Shown: positions 7,439 to 17,485, numbered from the stretch's first letter. The stretch is 64,000 nt of DNA from Levilactobacillus tongjiangensis (GCF_003946345.1 NZ_RHNY01000007.1:1-64000); one strand, 5' to 3'. Numbers and translations: made by a program. Notes: generated from the letters alone by a model not told the origin.

Positions 7439-8335
7439 ATGAATAAGGGATCAAAATTAGCAATGGGGATTGCAACAATTAGTTTACTTTTGGTAGGTTG
7501 TGGCAAGGCAACGAGCTCAACTAGTAGCAAGAGTAGCAGTAGCAGCGAGGCTTTATCGGGGAAGGTTACCGCAGTTGGTTCAACCGCGTTACAACCATTG
7601 GCAGCCAAAGCAGGTGCTAATTTCCAATCCAAGAACAGCAAGGTTAACTTGACCGTTCAAGGTGGGGGTTCTGGGACTGGGTTAAGCCAAGTGCAAGCCG
7701 GTGCCGTATCAATCGGTAACTCAGATATCTTCGCTGAAGAAAAAGACGGCATCAAGGCTGACAAGTTAACTGACCACAAGGTCGCCGTTGTTGGGATGGC
7801 TCCCGTTGTGAACAAAGATACCGGTGTTAAGAACTTGAAGATGGCGCAATTAAAGCAAATCTTCACGGGTAAAATCACGAACTGGAAAGAGGTTGGTGGT
7901 AAGGATCAAAAGATCGTTATCGTTAACCGGGCACAAGGAAGTGGGACCCGAGCAACCTTTGAAAATGCTGTCTTGAAGGGTGCAACTGCCATCAAGTCAC
8001 AAGAACAAGATTCTAACGGTGCCGTTCAAAAGATTGTTTCCTCAACTCCCGGGGCTGTTAGTTACTTGGCCTTCTCTTACTTCACGAACAAGTTACAAGC
8101 CGTTTCAATCGACAACGTAACGCCAACGGACAACAACGTTGAAAACAACAAGTGGAAGATCTGGTCTTACGAACACATGTACACGAAGGGGACACCTGAC
8201 AAGGTCACTGCTGCCTTCCTGAAGTACATGGATTCCAAGACGGTGCAAGACAGCTTAGTTAAAGACATGGGCTACATCAGTATCCACGACATGAAAGTGA
8301 CGAAGGATGCTAAGGGTACGGTTACCCAAAATTAG
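7439..8335 (+). CDS. pstS: phosphate ABC transporter substrate-binding lipoprotein PstS
   Basis: A 298-residue extracellular phosphate-binding protein of the high-affinity Pst transporter. The signal peptide ends in a lipobox LLVGC (Cys21), so it is lipid-anchored. A Ser-rich linker precedes the phosphate-binding fold: VGSTALQPL, GGGSGTGLSQV and RAQGSGTRATF carry the usual ligand-binding Ser/Thr/Arg residues. I chose ATG 7439 with GGAGTGA five bases upstream; the frame also has a GTG at 7430. It is first in pstSCAB, followed by a hairpin that probably lowers transcription of the membrane genes. Confidence 0.95.
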   Translation: MNKGSKLAMGIATISLLLVGCGKATSSTSSKSSSSSEALSGKVTAVGSTALQPLAAKAGANFQSKNSKVNLTVQGGGSGTGLSQVQAGAVSIGNSDIFAEEKDGIKADKLTDHKVAVVGMAPVVNKDTGVKNLKMAQLKQIFTGKITNWKEVGGKDQKIVIVNRAQGSGTRATFENAVLKGATAIKSQEQDSNGAVQKIVSSTPGAVSYLAFSYFTNKLQAVSIDNVTPTDNNVENNKWKIWSYEHMYTKGTPDKVTAAFLKYMDSKTVQDSLVKDMGYISIHDMKVTKDAKGTVTQN

Positions 8336-8370
8336 GCACAACTTAGATTATTAGTGGTAAGTCACAGGGT

Positions 8371-8402
8371 GGAGGTGCGGTCGTAGCACCTTCATTTTTT
8401 TT
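8371..8402 (+). terminator. attenuating terminator between pstS and pstC
   Basis: GGAGGTGC and GCACCTTC flank a GGTCGTA loop, followed by eight T. It lies between pstS and pstC inside the operon, so partial readthrough would give more binding protein than permease. Confidence 0.7.
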
Positions 8403-8418
8403 AAGGGGGAGTCAACCT

Positions 8419-9372
8419 ATGGAACAAACAAATTTTCAACTTAAGAAACAAGACGTCCAGTCCAACGAGTGGTCGGCGCGGCTACACCATGCCACCCGCG
8501 CAACGCGTGAGGATTGGCTGGGGCGTGGAATCAGTTATCTCTGTATTGGCGTCATTATTCTAGTAGTGGCTTCGATGCTTTGGTTCATCACGTCTAAGGG
8601 ATTGGCCACGTTTACTCAGAACCACGTGAACGTTTGGCAATTCTTAACGGGGACTAACTGGTCACCCGATACCGGTCACATTGGGGCTGCGCCGATGATT
8701 GTGGGGTCCTTTGCGGTAACCTTTGCGGCAGCCATCGTGGCAACACCGTTTGCAGTAGGAACGGCGATCTTCATGACGGAAATTTCGCCTAACAAGGGGC
8801 GGAAGTTGCTGCAACCAGTCATTGAATTGTTGGTGGGAATTCCTTCCGTTGTTTATGGGTTCATTGGTTTGGCAGTAGTTGTGCCATTCATGCGTCACTT
8901 GGTGGGGGGCTCCGGGTTTGGGATTATTTCAGCCACGTTTGTCCTGTTCGTCATGGTATTACCAACGATTACGTCAATGACGGTAGACAGTTTGCGGGCA
9001 GTTCCTCGTCATTACAAAGAAGCTTCACTGGCACTGGGGGCCACTCGGTGGCAAACAGTTTCACGGGTGATTTTACGTTCTGCCACGCCCGGTATTTTAA
9101 CGGCAATTATCTTTGGGATGGCGCGGGCATTCGGTGAAGCTTTAGCGGTTCAAATGGTAATTGGGAACGCCGCTGTGATGCCTAAGAACTTAATTTCCGC
9201 TGCCTCAACACTGACAAGTCAATTGACTTCGGGTATTGGGGACACGATTGACGGCACGTTGCCCAACAATGCGTTGTGGTCACTGGCGCTGATCCTGTTG
9301 CTCATGTCACTGTTCTTTAACGCATTAGTCCGGGTCATTGCTAAGAGGGGGCAACTGAAACATGAACGCTAA
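8419..9372 (+). CDS. pstC: phosphate ABC transporter permease PstC
   Basis: A 317-residue integral membrane subunit of the Pst phosphate importer. There is a hydrophilic N-terminal segment of about 40 residues, then six predicted membrane helices with the permease ATPase-contact motif EASLALGATRWQT near residue 203. The start ATG follows AAGGGGGA. Its end overlaps the pstA start by 11 bp. It pairs with PstA to form the channel energised by PstB. Confidence 0.94.
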   Translation: MEQTNFQLKKQDVQSNEWSARLHHATRATREDWLGRGISYLCIGVIILVVASMLWFITSKGLATFTQNHVNVWQFLTGTNWSPDTGHIGAAPMIVGSFAVTFAAAIVATPFAVGTAIFMTEISPNKGRKLLQPVIELLVGIPSVVYGFIGLAVVVPFMRHLVGGSGFGIISATFVLFVMVLPTITSMTVDSLRAVPRHYKEASLALGATRWQTVSRVILRSATPGILTAIIFGMARAFGEALAVQMVIGNAAVMPKNLISAASTLTSQLTSGIGDTIDGTLPNNALWSLALILLLMSLFFNALVRVIAKRGQLKHER

Positions 9373-10249
9373 ACGCAAAGATTTTGTCGCAACGGTGATG
9401 ATTAACTTGATTGTTGCCGCTGTGGTTGGTATCTTGGTTTTCCTGTTGACGTACATTTTGGTTGCCGGCTTACCGCACGTTAGTTGGACGTTCTTGACGG
9501 GAACAACGGACGCCTTTTCTGGAGCAGGTGGCATTGGGGTTCAACTATTCAATTCTTTTTATCTGCTAGTTTTGACGATGCTCATTTCAATCCCGATTTC
9601 ATTGGGTGCTGGGATTTACTTAGCCGAGTATGCCAAAGATAACTGGCGAACGAGTCTGATTCGTTCGGCCATTGAAGTGCTGAGTTCCTTGCCTTCTGTG
9701 GTGGTTGGGTTGTTTGGTTTCCTGTTATTCGTCGTGAAGTTTAAGATTGGGTTTTCTGTTATTTCAGGGGCCATTGCGCTGACCTTCTTTAACCTCCCAC
9801 TTTTGACGCGGAACATTGAAGAATCATTGAGTGCAGTCTCTAGCAGTCAACGAGAGGCTGGGCTGTCGTTAGGCTTGTCAAAATGGAAAACTGAAATTGG
9901 CATTATCCTGCCGGTTGCTTTACCCGGAATCGTGACCGGGGTCGTTCTGAGTGCCGGCCGGGTCTTTGGGGAAGCCGCAGCTTTAATTTACACGGCTGGT
10001 CAAAGTGCCCCAGTGACGAACTTTGGTGACTGGAACCCAATGAATGCGGACAGTCCGTTGAATCCATTCCGACCGGCTGAAACTTTGGCGGTTCATATTT
10101 GGAAGATCAACACGGAAGGGCTCGCGACGAATGCTGCAGCGTTGTCTGCTGCGGCCTCTGCGGTTCTGATTATTGCCGTGTTACTGTTCAACCTGAGTGC
10201 GCGGTTACTGGGAAACTACCTGTATCGTCGCGTGACGGCCAGCAAATAA
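9362..10249 (+). CDS. pstA: phosphate ABC transporter permease PstA
   Basis: 295 residues, with six predicted membrane helices and the coupling-helix motif REAGLSLGLSKWKTE. It is the second permease subunit of the Pst importer. The ATG overlaps the end of pstC, and the stop is 12 bp before pstB. Confidence 0.94.
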   Translation: MNAKRKDFVATVMINLIVAAVVGILVFLLTYILVAGLPHVSWTFLTGTTDAFSGAGGIGVQLFNSFYLLVLTMLISIPISLGAGIYLAEYAKDNWRTSLIRSAIEVLSSLPSVVVGLFGFLLFVVKFKIGFSVISGAIALTFFNLPLLTRNIEESLSAVSSSQREAGLSLGLSKWKTEIGIILPVALPGIVTGVVLSAGRVFGEAAALIYTAGQSAPVTNFGDWNPMNADSPLNPFRPAETLAVHIWKINTEGLATNAAALSAAASAVLIIAVLLFNLSARLLGNYLYRRVTASK

Positions 10250-10261
10250 GGAGGAGCTGCC

Positions 10262-11065
10262 ATGTTAAAACAATATTCATTTGAAAAGACGGCCGTGCAG
10301 ACCTTCGATGACAGTGTCTCGCTGGCCTTAAAGACGGATAACTTACAGGTGTTCTATGGTGCCAACCATGCCATGCATGACGCCAACCTAGAATTTCCGA
10401 AGAACCAGATCACGGCTTTGATTGGTGCCTCGGGTTCCGGCAAGTCCACGTACTTGCGGTCGTTGAACCGGATGAACGATGGAATCGCCACGGTAACTGG
10501 TAAGATTTGGTATCACGGGGTTGATATCAACGAACCAGATGTGAACATCTACGAGATTCGGCGGCACATTGGGATGGTGTTCCAACGACCAAATCCGTTT
10601 GCTAAATCAATTCGAGAAAATATCGTGTATGCCCTGAAAGCTAACGGTATCAAGGGTAAGGATGAACTGGCTTCTCGCGTTGAGAAGAGTCTCAAGGGGG
10701 CGGCTCTCTGGGATGAGGTTAAAGACAACCTCGAAAAGAGTGCGCTCTCCTTGTCCGGGGGTCAGCAACAGCGGTTGTGTATTGCACGCTCAATTGCCAT
10801 GGAACCCGACGTGTTGCTTTTGGATGAACCTTGTAGCGCGTTGGATTCAATTTCCACGGTGAAGGTTGAAGAAACCCTGCTGGAATTGCAGAAGAAGTAT
10901 TCAATCATTATCGTGACGCATAACATGCAACAGGCATCGCGGGTCAGCAGTCAGTGTGCGTTCTTCCATCTGGGTCATGTGATGGAGTACACGCCAACGG
11001 CCACGATGTTCAGTAATCCCCAGATTCCAGTCACACAAGATTATATTGCCGGTAGTTTCGGCTAA
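10262..11065 (+). CDS. pstB: phosphate ABC transporter ATP-binding protein PstB
   Basis: A 267-residue ATPase. Walker A GASGSGKST (residues 55-63), signature LSGGQQQR, Walker B VLLLDEPCSALD and the H-loop THNMQQA are all present. The SLNRMND and MVFQRPNPF motifs are typical of PstB rather than other importers. A 20-residue N-terminal extension precedes the fold. Only one pstB is present and no phoU follows before the terminator at 11064-11102. Confidence 0.95.
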   Translation: MLKQYSFEKTAVQTFDDSVSLALKTDNLQVFYGANHAMHDANLEFPKNQITALIGASGSGKSTYLRSLNRMNDGIATVTGKIWYHGVDINEPDVNIYEIRRHIGMVFQRPNPFAKSIRENIVYALKANGIKGKDELASRVEKSLKGAALWDEVKDNLEKSALSLSGGQQQRLCIARSIAMEPDVLLLDEPCSALDSISTVKVEETLLELQKKYSIIIVTHNMQQASRVSSQCAFFHLGHVMEYTPTATMFSNPQIPVTQDYIAGSFG

Positions 11066-11102
11066 AAAAACTCGTGAGCAACCAATGCTCACGAGTTTTT
11101 TG
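11064..11102. terminator. bidirectional terminator between pstB and potD
   Basis: AAAAAACTCGTGAGC and GCTCACGAGTTTTTT form a perfect stem with A/T tracts on both sides. The 39-bp gap serves both convergent operons. Confidence 0.9.
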
Positions 11103-11104
11103 GG

Positions 11105-12175
11105 TTAATGGTGCATTTTGAATTCTAGGTAACGGTCGTTGTAGAGCTGGACCTTGGCCGGTGAAAGGTCTTGGTAGACCTGCAGGTGTTGCAAGGTTTG
11201 CTGGTTCGGGTAGAATTGTTGGTCGTCACGAACCGAGCGGGGAAGCAACGCTTTCGCTGCCTTATTCGGCGTGGCATAGCCAATGTATTTTGCATTTTGC
11301 GCGGCATTTTGTGGTTCACTCATAAAGTTGAGGAAGGCGTAAATGGCTTTGGTATGCGTTGCGGTCTTAGGAATCACGAGGTTATCGAACCACAGGTTAC
11401 TGCCTTCGCTAGGAACAATGTAGTGGAGGTGGGGATTGTTGGCTAACATTTCGGCTGCTTCTCCCGACCAGTCAACGGCCAGCGGGGCTTCGTTTTGAAT
11501 CATGTACATTTTGATTTCATCAGCGACGACGGCCTTTACGTTAGGAGCTAGGTTGTTCAACTTCTTTTCAGCGGCCGACAACGTTGCTGGATCAGTTGAA
11601 TTCATGGATTGGCCTTGTGTAATCAATGCCATCCCCATGATGTCGCGAGCGGAGTCGATGAGCATGATTTTATCGTGGAACTTTGGGGACCACAGGTCTT
11701 GCCAGTGTTGGACCTCATTAGCTCGAACGTACTTGTCGTTATAAATGATGCCTAGCGTGCCCCAGAAATAGGGCATGGAGTAACGATTTCCGCGGTCAAA
11801 TGATTGATTTAAAAAGCGTGGGTCGTAGTTGTGCCAACCGGTTAATTTCCGCTGATCTAGTGGTTTTAGTAGGTGAGCCCGTTTCATTTTGGCCACCATG
11901 TATTCACTGGGAATGGCCAGGTCGTACTGGGTGCCGCCTTGTTTGATCTTGGTATACATGGCTTCGTTACTGTCAAAGGTTTCCACGTTAACGTGGTAGC
12001 CCGTTTCTTTTTGAAATTTTGTCAGGAGGCCGGGATCGATGTAATCCCCCCAGTTGTAGAGGTTGAGCACGTGACTACCGGTGCTCCCACTCGAAGCCTG
12101 CAGGCGGTCGCTGGAATAACCCAGTAGTCCACAGATGGCAAGTAGGGCCACGATAATACTAATTAGACGTTTCAT
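11105..12175 (-). CDS. potD: spermidine/putrescine-binding protein PotD
   Basis: The 356-residue extracellular solute-binding subunit of the polyamine importer. The N-terminal hydrophobic segment is a signal sequence (residues 1-25); its Cys16 lacks a canonical lipobox. LNLYNWGDYIDPGLL and FDSNEAMYTKI are characteristic of PotD/PotF, including the Trp and Asp used for polyamine binding. It is last in the minus-strand potABCD operon; its start overlaps the potC stop by 4 bp. Confidence 0.93.
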   Translation of the reverse strand: MKRLISIIVALLAICGLLGYSSDRLQASSGSTGSHVLNLYNWGDYIDPGLLTKFQKETGYHVNVETFDSNEAMYTKIKQGGTQYDLAIPSEYMVAKMKRAHLLKPLDQRKLTGWHNYDPRFLNQSFDRGNRYSMPYFWGTLGIIYNDKYVRANEVQHWQDLWSPKFHDKIMLIDSARDIMGMALITQGQSMNSTDPATLSAAEKKLNNLAPNVKAVVADEIKMYMIQNEAPLAVDWSGEAAEMLANNPHLHYIVPSEGSNLWFDNLVIPKTATHTKAIYAFLNFMSEPQNAAQNAKYIGYATPNKAAKALLPRSVRDDQQFYPNQQTLQHLQVYQDLSPAKVQLYNDRYLEFKMHH

Positions 12176-12975
12176 GAGGTCACCCCCCGTTTACGTTGCT
12201 TGTGACGGTGGCTGGCCTGTTGAATCCAGTAGTAACCACCCACGAGTAGCAATGAGAATAAGAACATGACACCGGATAGGGCGTTGATTTCGAGGTTGAT
12301 GCCTTGCCGCGCCCGTGAATAGATTTCTACAGATAGGGTTGAGAACCCATTACCGGTTACGAAGAAGGTGACGGCAAAGTCATCAAGTGAATAGGTGAGG
12401 GCCATGAAGAATCCCGCAAAAATTCCCGGTGAGATGAACGGAATGACGACTCGTGATAACAGTTGGCGCATCGTTGCCCCCAAATCTTGGGCTGCATCCA
12501 GCATGGAGGAGGACATTTCCCGCAGACGGGGCAGCACCATCAGCACAACAATGGGAATCTCAAAGGCAATGTGACTCATCAGTACGGAACCGAATCCCAG
12601 TGGAATTCCCAGCATCGTGAAGAAGATTAGGAAGCTGGCCCCAATGATAACATCGGGGGAGACCATTAGAACGTTGTTCATGGTCAACAATGCTTCGCGG
12701 GTAACCCGTTTCGTGGTGCGGTTAATACCAAGTGCTCCGAGAGTTCCCACCAGCGTGGCAATCAGTGAGGAGAGCAGTGCAACTAACAAGGTGTTGGCCA
12801 CAATAGCCAGCATCCGGGGATCAGTAAATAGCGTGTGGTAGTGACTCCACGTGAAGCCGTGGAAGTTGGTCATCGTTTCGCCTTCACTGAAGGAATAGAC
12901 GATCAGGAAAATGATAGGCGCGTACAAAATAATAAAGACCAAAATTAGGTAAAGGTTAGCCAATTTTCGTTTCAT
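12172..12975 (-). CDS. potC: spermidine/putrescine ABC transporter permease PotC
   Basis: 267 residues, with six predicted membrane helices and the ATPase-contact motif DAAQDLGATMRQL. It is the second permease subunit of the polyamine importer. It overlaps potB and potD by 4 bp each, so the operon is translationally coupled. Confidence 0.93.
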   Translation of the reverse strand: MKRKLANLYLILVFIILYAPIIFLIVYSFSEGETMTNFHGFTWSHYHTLFTDPRMLAIVANTLLVALLSSLIATLVGTLGALGINRTTKRVTREALLTMNNVLMVSPDVIIGASFLIFFTMLGIPLGFGSVLMSHIAFEIPIVVLMVLPRLREMSSSMLDAAQDLGATMRQLLSRVVIPFISPGIFAGFFMALTYSLDDFAVTFFVTGNGFSTLSVEIYSRARQGINLEINALSGVMFLFSLLLVGGYYWIQQASHRHKQRKRGVTS

Positions 12976-13787
12976 CGTGGCGTCCCTCCCTTCGGCTTCT
13001 GGTCACCGGTCAGGAGCATGACGACGACCATGGCAATAATCAGGACCACACCAATCGTTGAACCCATTCCCCAGTTCATCGTCGTCAGGAAATGTTCTTC
13101 AATCGCCGTCCCTAAGGTAATAACCTTATTCCCACCAATCAGACGTGTCAGCATGAAGAGTGAGAGTGAAGGAATGAAGACGGCTTGAACACCGGCCTTG
13201 ACGCCGGGAAGGGTCAACGGAAAGACGACTTTGCTAAACGTCTGCCAGCCACTGGCACCTAGGTCTTGACTAGCATTGATGAATGCCGGATTCAAATCGT
13301 CGAGTGCGTTAAAGATGGGTAGAATCATGAACGGAATCTGGATATAGGTTGCCACGAAAATAAAGCTCGCGTTGGTAAACAGAATCTGTTGCGGTCCAAT
13401 GCCAATAAAGCTGAGAAATTGGTTGGCCAGTCCGGCCTGACTGAAGATACCAATGAATGCGTAGGCCTTCAGTAGAATGTTGATCCAGGTGGGCAGAATG
13501 ACCAACAACAGCCACAGTTGGCGGTGCTTCAGTCCGTGTAAGAAGTAAGCGGTCGGGTAGCTGATCAAGCCCGTGAAGAGGGTAATCAGGAAGGCATACC
13601 AAACCGAGTTGAGGGTCATTTTTAAGTAGGTTGCTGATTGGAAGTAAGCGCTGTAGTTTCCCAGCGTGAAATGATGGCCAAGATCAAAGAATGACTGGTA
13701 AATAATCAACGCAACCGGCGCAATGACGAAGAGGGCTAACCACAGGCCATAGGGGATGAAGTAGAGCCACGTTCTACGTTTCGTCAA
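12972..13787 (-). CDS. potB: spermidine/putrescine ABC transporter permease PotB
   Basis: A 271-residue membrane subunit with about six helices and the motif [17 protein letters not shown] that docks PotA. The start overlaps the potA end by 14 bp. The C-terminus is short and basic. Confidence 0.93.
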   Translation of the reverse strand: MTKRRTWLYFIPYGLWLALFVIAPVALIIYQSFFDLGHHFTLGNYSAYFQSATYLKMTLNSVWYAFLITLFTGLISYPTAYFLHGLKHRQLWLLLVILPTWINILLKAYAFIGIFSQAGLANQFLSFIGIGPQQILFTNASFIFVATYIQIPFMILPIFNALDDLNPAFINASQDLGASGWQTFSKVVFPLTLPGVKAGVQAVFIPSLSLFMLTRLIGGNKVITLGTAIEEHFLTTMNWGMGSTIGVVLIIAMVVVMLLTGDQKPKGGTPR

Positions 13788-14886
13788 TGGTCTCGTCCTC
13801 CGTTTCCTCGTAGGTTTCTAGCCGCGCGTCAAATTCGGCTTCCTTTTCACCAAAACGCATGACGTGTAGGTCCTGTGGTCGGAAAGTGATGCCCACATTT
13901 TCACCATCTTCAGCCGGATTGACGGAGTGAATCTGCCAATCGTTGCCTAGATTGTCGGTAGCGGCAATTTCGTAATAGTTGCCCCGGAAAAGCTGGGTAT
14001 CGATGGTGACGGTCAGCTTGGCCTCTTCGGGCGTGGTGAGGTTCAGGTCTTCTGGGCGAATCACGATTTCGACGGGCTCACCGGCTGGAATCCCAGCGTC
14101 TGAACATTCAAACTCGTGGCCACCGAAGGCAACCTGAAAGTCTCCCAGCATTTTGCCTTGAAGAATGTTACTTTCGCCAATAAAGTCGGCGACAAAGTGG
14201 TTGATGGGTTCGTCGTAGATGTCCTCCGGGGTGCCGCTCTGTAGGACCTCACCTTGGTTCATGACGAAAATCTCGTCACTCATAGCCAGGGCTTCTTCTT
14301 GGTCATGCGTCACGAAGAGAAAGGTAATGCCGAGTCGTTGCTGCAGGTCACGCAGTTCGTACTGCATCTCTCGACGGAGCTTGGCGTCTAAGGCCGATAG
14401 GGGCTCGTCTAAGAGCAGAACTTTGGGCTGCATGACAATGGCCCGGGCAATGGCAATTCGTTGCTGTTGGCCACCGGAAAGGGCACTGATGTCGCGATCA
14501 CCGTAGTCGGCCAGCTGGACCAGCTTTAGAGCCTTGGCGACTCGCTCGGCAATTTCTGCCTTGGGCATCTTTTTCAGGGTCAGTCCGAAGGCCACGTTTT
14601 CCGCCACGGTCATGTGGGGGAAGAGCGCGTATTCTTGAAAGACCGTATTAATGTTTCGTTGGTTGGCAGGGACTTTGTTCAGGCGCTTCCCCGCAAAGAG
14701 CACGTCCCCTTCAGTGGCGTCACTGAAACCGGCAATAATCCTTAAAATCGTTGTTTTGCCGCAGCCTGACGGTCCGAGAAGCGTGTAAAACGTCCCGGGC
14801 TCAAGCGTTAGGTCAACGTTCTTTAGAATGGTGTTGGTTCCGTATCGCTTGGTGACATGTTTCAGCTCAATAATTGGTTGGGTCAT
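13774..14886 (-). CDS. potA: spermidine/putrescine ABC transporter ATPase PotA
   Basis: 370 residues. The ABC domain carries Walker [10 protein letters not shown], signature [14 protein letters not shown] and Walker [15 protein letters not shown]-terminal TOBE-like regulatory domain follows (about 240-350), with an acidic tail rich in Glu/Thr. I chose ATG 14886 because GAGGTAGCC precedes it. First gene of potABCD; it powers polyamine uptake. Confidence 0.94.
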   Translation of the reverse strand: MTQPIIELKHVTKRYGTNTILKNVDLTLEPGTFYTLLGPSGCGKTTILRIIAGFSDATEGDVLFAGKRLNKVPANQRNINTVFQEYALFPHMTVAENVAFGLTLKKMPKAEIAERVAKALKLVQLADYGDRDISALSGGQQQRIAIARAIVMQPKVLLLDEPLSALDAKLRREMQYELRDLQQRLGITFLFVTHDQEEALAMSDEIFVMNQGEVLQSGTPEDIYDEPINHFVADFIGESNILQGKMLGDFQVAFGGHEFECSDAGIPAGEPVEIVIRPEDLNLTTPEEAKLTVTIDTQLFRGNYYEIAATDNLGNDWQIHSVNPAEDGENVGITFRPQDLHVMRFGEKEAEFDARLETYEETEDETIDET

Positions 14887-14942
14887 CAGGCTACCTCCTC
14901 TGGTAAATGAATTTTGGTTGGGAAAAACCCGCAACCTCTTTG

Positions 14943-15128
14943 ATTATATCGAGTTTACCGTGAAAAAGATATGAAAAAAGCAGGACCGCCCCGCTGATAA
15001 TTAAGGGAGGAAATAAACAGGGTGGTCGATTGGTTTGATGGGGGTAAGTCAAGCTAGGCTGATAAGGGGATGAGAGCGGCGGTTTCATGAAAATTGCTAC
15101 TAATATCGGGCCATAGTAAACGCTTGCA
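14943..15128 (-). promoter_or_regulatory. upstream region of potABCD with -10 and cre-like box
   Basis: TATAAT on the minus strand (14948-14943) is a likely -10 box; its -35 is weak. Further upstream, TGCAAGCGTTTACT (15128-15115) matches the cre consensus except for the last base. Catabolite control of polyamine uptake would be an inference. Confidence 0.35.
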
Positions 15129-15157
15129 AGGCTGTCGAAAAATCTCTGAAAATGAAA

Positions 15158-15194
15158 ACGTGCGACTCTCGTTAAGCAACGGGAGTCGCACGCT
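15158..15194 (-). terminator. terminator of the glycerol facilitator gene
   Basis: CGTGCGACTC and GAGTCGCACG flank an internal TCGTTAAGCAACGG. On the minus strand the stem is followed by TTTTC. It lies just past the stop at 15217. Confidence 0.75.
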
Positions 15195-15216
15195 TAGTTT
15201 TAAGCTATTAGTTAGT

Positions 15217-15936
15217 TTAGAAAATGCCCTTGTATAGGAGTGTAGCTGCGGTTGCACCAGCAATTGGCGCGACGATAGGCACCCAACTGTAGGCAAATTG
15301 TGAACTACCCTTGTGGGGAAATGGCCAGATGGCGTGGAGTAGACGAGGACCAATATCTCGAGCAGGGTTCAGAGCTGGACCAGTCGCACCACCAAGGGAG
15401 ACGACCAGACACATAACCAAGAAACCTAATCCAATAAAATCAGCGCGGGGGTCGACTTTGTCGGCGGTCATGGCGACGGCTCCGAGAACTAACAGGAAAG
15501 TTCCCAAGAATTCGTTAATGAATCCGTTCAATTGGCTGTTGGCTGCGTCAATCGTAGAGAAGGTTCCCAGGATTGCTTCCGTATCCGTTGTCCGGTCGTA
15601 GAAGGGTTTGTAGGCCAAGACCACTGCTAGTTGGCCGAAAATGGCGCCTAGTAGTTGAGCGACCACGTATGGCAGCACCTCTTGCCAGGGGAAACTACCG
15701 GCAACGGCACTGGCAATCGTCATTGCGGGATTGATCTGGGCACCGGAAATCGTGGCGAACATTAGGGCTGGAATCATGACCCCAATACCATAACCAAACC
15801 CAATCAGGACCCACCCACCGTGGTAACCTTTGGTATTTTTTAACTCGACGTTGGCAACGGATCCGTTACCGAGGGCAACCATGATGGCCGTCCCAATGAA
15901 TTCGGCAATGCACCGAACCAATAAAGAATAATGCAT
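15217..15936 (-). CDS. glpF: glycerol facilitator-type aquaporin (MIP family)
   Basis: A 239-residue channel with six membrane helices and two half-helices. The NPA boxes are INPAMTI (Asn69) and LNPARDIGPR. The Asp after the second box (NPARD) marks the aquaglyceroporin branch, which passes glycerol and other small solutes. It is monocistronic with its own terminator. The exact substrate cannot be read from the sequence. Confidence 0.88.
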   Translation of the reverse strand: MHYSLLVRCIAEFIGTAIMVALGNGSVANVELKNTKGYHGGWVLIGFGYGIGVMIPALMFATISGAQINPAMTIASAVAGSFPWQEVLPYVVAQLLGAIFGQLAVVLAYKPFYDRTTDTEAILGTFSTIDAANSQLNGFINEFLGTFLLVLGAVAMTADKVDPRADFIGLGFLVMCLVVSLGGATGPALNPARDIGPRLLHAIWPFPHKGSSQFAYSWVPIVAPIAGATAATLLYKGIF

Positions 15937-16175
15937 GATTTCAACTCCACATAATATTTTTCTTACCGTTCATGTCAGCGCCCACCGACCACCGGTGATG
16001 GCTAAAAGACAGCAGTATTTCTATAATACGCTACGGACAGGTTGTTTTCATCATTATTTTCAATTTAAATAATAATTGATGGAAACCATCAGAAAATGGA
16101 GATGGTTTGGCGGCAGTTAAGAAAAGGCGCCCGAAGAAGTTGGTCAGCCTTCTCCATGAAGGCGATACACAAGTA
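15937..16175. other. intergenic region without a gene
   Basis: It contains the glpF upstream region, with AT-rich stretches around 16040-16075 and an inverted repeat GATGG-AAACCATC near 16079-16090. I see no coding frame with a ribosome binding site. Confidence 0.4.
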
Positions 16176-16219
16176 CCAAAAAGCTCCCGACTTGGTGTGA
16201 TAGTCGAGAGCTGATTTTT
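16176..16219 (-). terminator. terminator of the 16303 hydrolase
   Basis: AGCTCCCGACT and AGTCGAGAGCT pair with one mismatch around a short loop. On the minus strand it is followed by TTTTT. It is about 85 bp past the stop. Confidence 0.65.
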
Positions 16220-16302
16220 AAAAATAGTCAGGTGAGCCGTTTCAAGGTGGGCCCATGAATTAAGAGGGGGGACCATTCAGGGCATTCAGAACGTGTGGGT
16301 GA

Positions 16303-17139
16303 TTATTTTAGAAACTGGTTAGCTTGTTTAACGAAGTCGGCACTAAATTGGAAGACGCCCGCGTGGCCGGCATCTGGATAGATGACGAGTTTACTGTTGG
16401 GGAAGGCTTTGGCCAGGTCATAACTATTTGGTTTCGTGGGGACCATTGCATCATGATCACCGTTTGCGACCAGCACTGGAATTTCCAGTTTGGAAAAATC
16501 AATTGGTTGCTCAGAGCCCCATTGGTTGATGGCTTTCAGTTGTGTTCGGTAAGCGGGCCAACCGATTGAACGGTCCCGGTTCGTCTGTCGGGTCTTGATA
16601 CGCTTTAAGAATTCGGCAGCTTCGTGCTTACCATTATTGGTGCGGGTGAAGAACAGGTAGGTTTTCACATCAGTGAAGGTGAAGATGGCCTTCGCTAGGG
16701 ATTTGTCAGAAATTTTAGTTACGTTTCGAATCCCCTGACCGCCGCGGGGGCCGGTTCCGGTCAACAGAGCTCGACGAATCAACGTTGGTTCTTGATTGAT
16801 GACTTCTTGCGCAACGAAGCCGCCCATTGAAAAGCCAAATAAGTCAATTTGTTTGAAGCCAAGTGCATGGATGAATTCACGAATCTCTTTGGCCATTCCT
16901 TGAATCGTTGGCGCTGCTTTACCACCTGAACCACCAACGCCCTGGTAATCGGGCAGAATCAAGTGGTGTTCCTGGGCAAGGCCATCGATGACGGTAGGAT
17001 CCCAGTTATCGAGATTACCGGAAAGGTGAATCAACCCAATTACTGGCACCTCGGAGCTCACGCCAATCTCACGGTAGGCAAAAGTTTTGTTCGTCGGGGT
17101 AACCAGAGTTTTAGTTGGTACGTCAATGTATGAAGTCAT
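16303..17139 (-). CDS. alpha/beta hydrolase
   Basis: A 278-residue cytoplasmic hydrolase of the broad haloperoxidase/lipase-like group. The oxyanion region is IGLIHLSGNLDNWDP, the nucleophile elbow is GFSMGGFVAQ (about residues 104-113), the acid lies in VANGDHDAMVP and the His in DAGHAGVFQ, so the triad is complete. It stands alone. The substrate is unknown; it is not one of the cell-wall DUF915 hydrolases seen elsewhere in the window. Confidence 0.82.
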   Translation of the reverse strand: MTSYIDVPTKTLVTPTNKTFAYREIGVSSEVPVIGLIHLSGNLDNWDPTVIDGLAQEHHLILPDYQGVGGSGGKAAPTIQGMAKEIREFIHALGFKQIDLFGFSMGGFVAQEVINQEPTLIRRALLTGTGPRGGQGIRNVTKISDKSLAKAIFTFTDVKTYLFFTRTNNGKHEAAEFLKRIKTRQTNRDRSIGWPAYRTQLKAINQWGSEQPIDFSKLEIPVLVANGDHDAMVPTKPNSYDLAKAFPNSKLVIYPDAGHAGVFQFSADFVKQANQFLK

Positions 17140-17480
17140 TAGAATAGGTCCTTTCCAGCAAAGTCAGTGGGGTGCTTTGCACTTGGGGGTATTGGTTGTG
17201 GATAAATAATTCCACTGTCTGTTTCAGTAATTTTTTTGATTAAGGTCATTCTACACTTAGAAGTGACAAAAATCAATAATTGTTACTTTTGGATTTGTAA
17301 CATGGTTTTGAGGATGGGGTTGGTTTGTGGGCAATCGTACAGATTGGCCGTAATTACAAAGTGTAGCCTTGTTGGGCTATTTTTGTACAAATCTAATCAA
17401 CTAGCACCAAGCATAACCTAATAGTTTTTCATAACTGGTACACAATTTGACTATTTTTATTCGAATCGTTTCCCCTCGTT
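17140..17480. other. AT-rich intergenic region with inverted repeat
   Basis: AAGTGACA and TGTTACTT (17261-17288) form an imperfect inverted repeat upstream of the minus-strand hydrolase and could be an operator. TAGCC..GGGCTATTTTT near 17363-17385 is a weak terminator-like hairpin. No gene is evident. Confidence 0.35.
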
Positions 17481-17485
17481 ACCAG

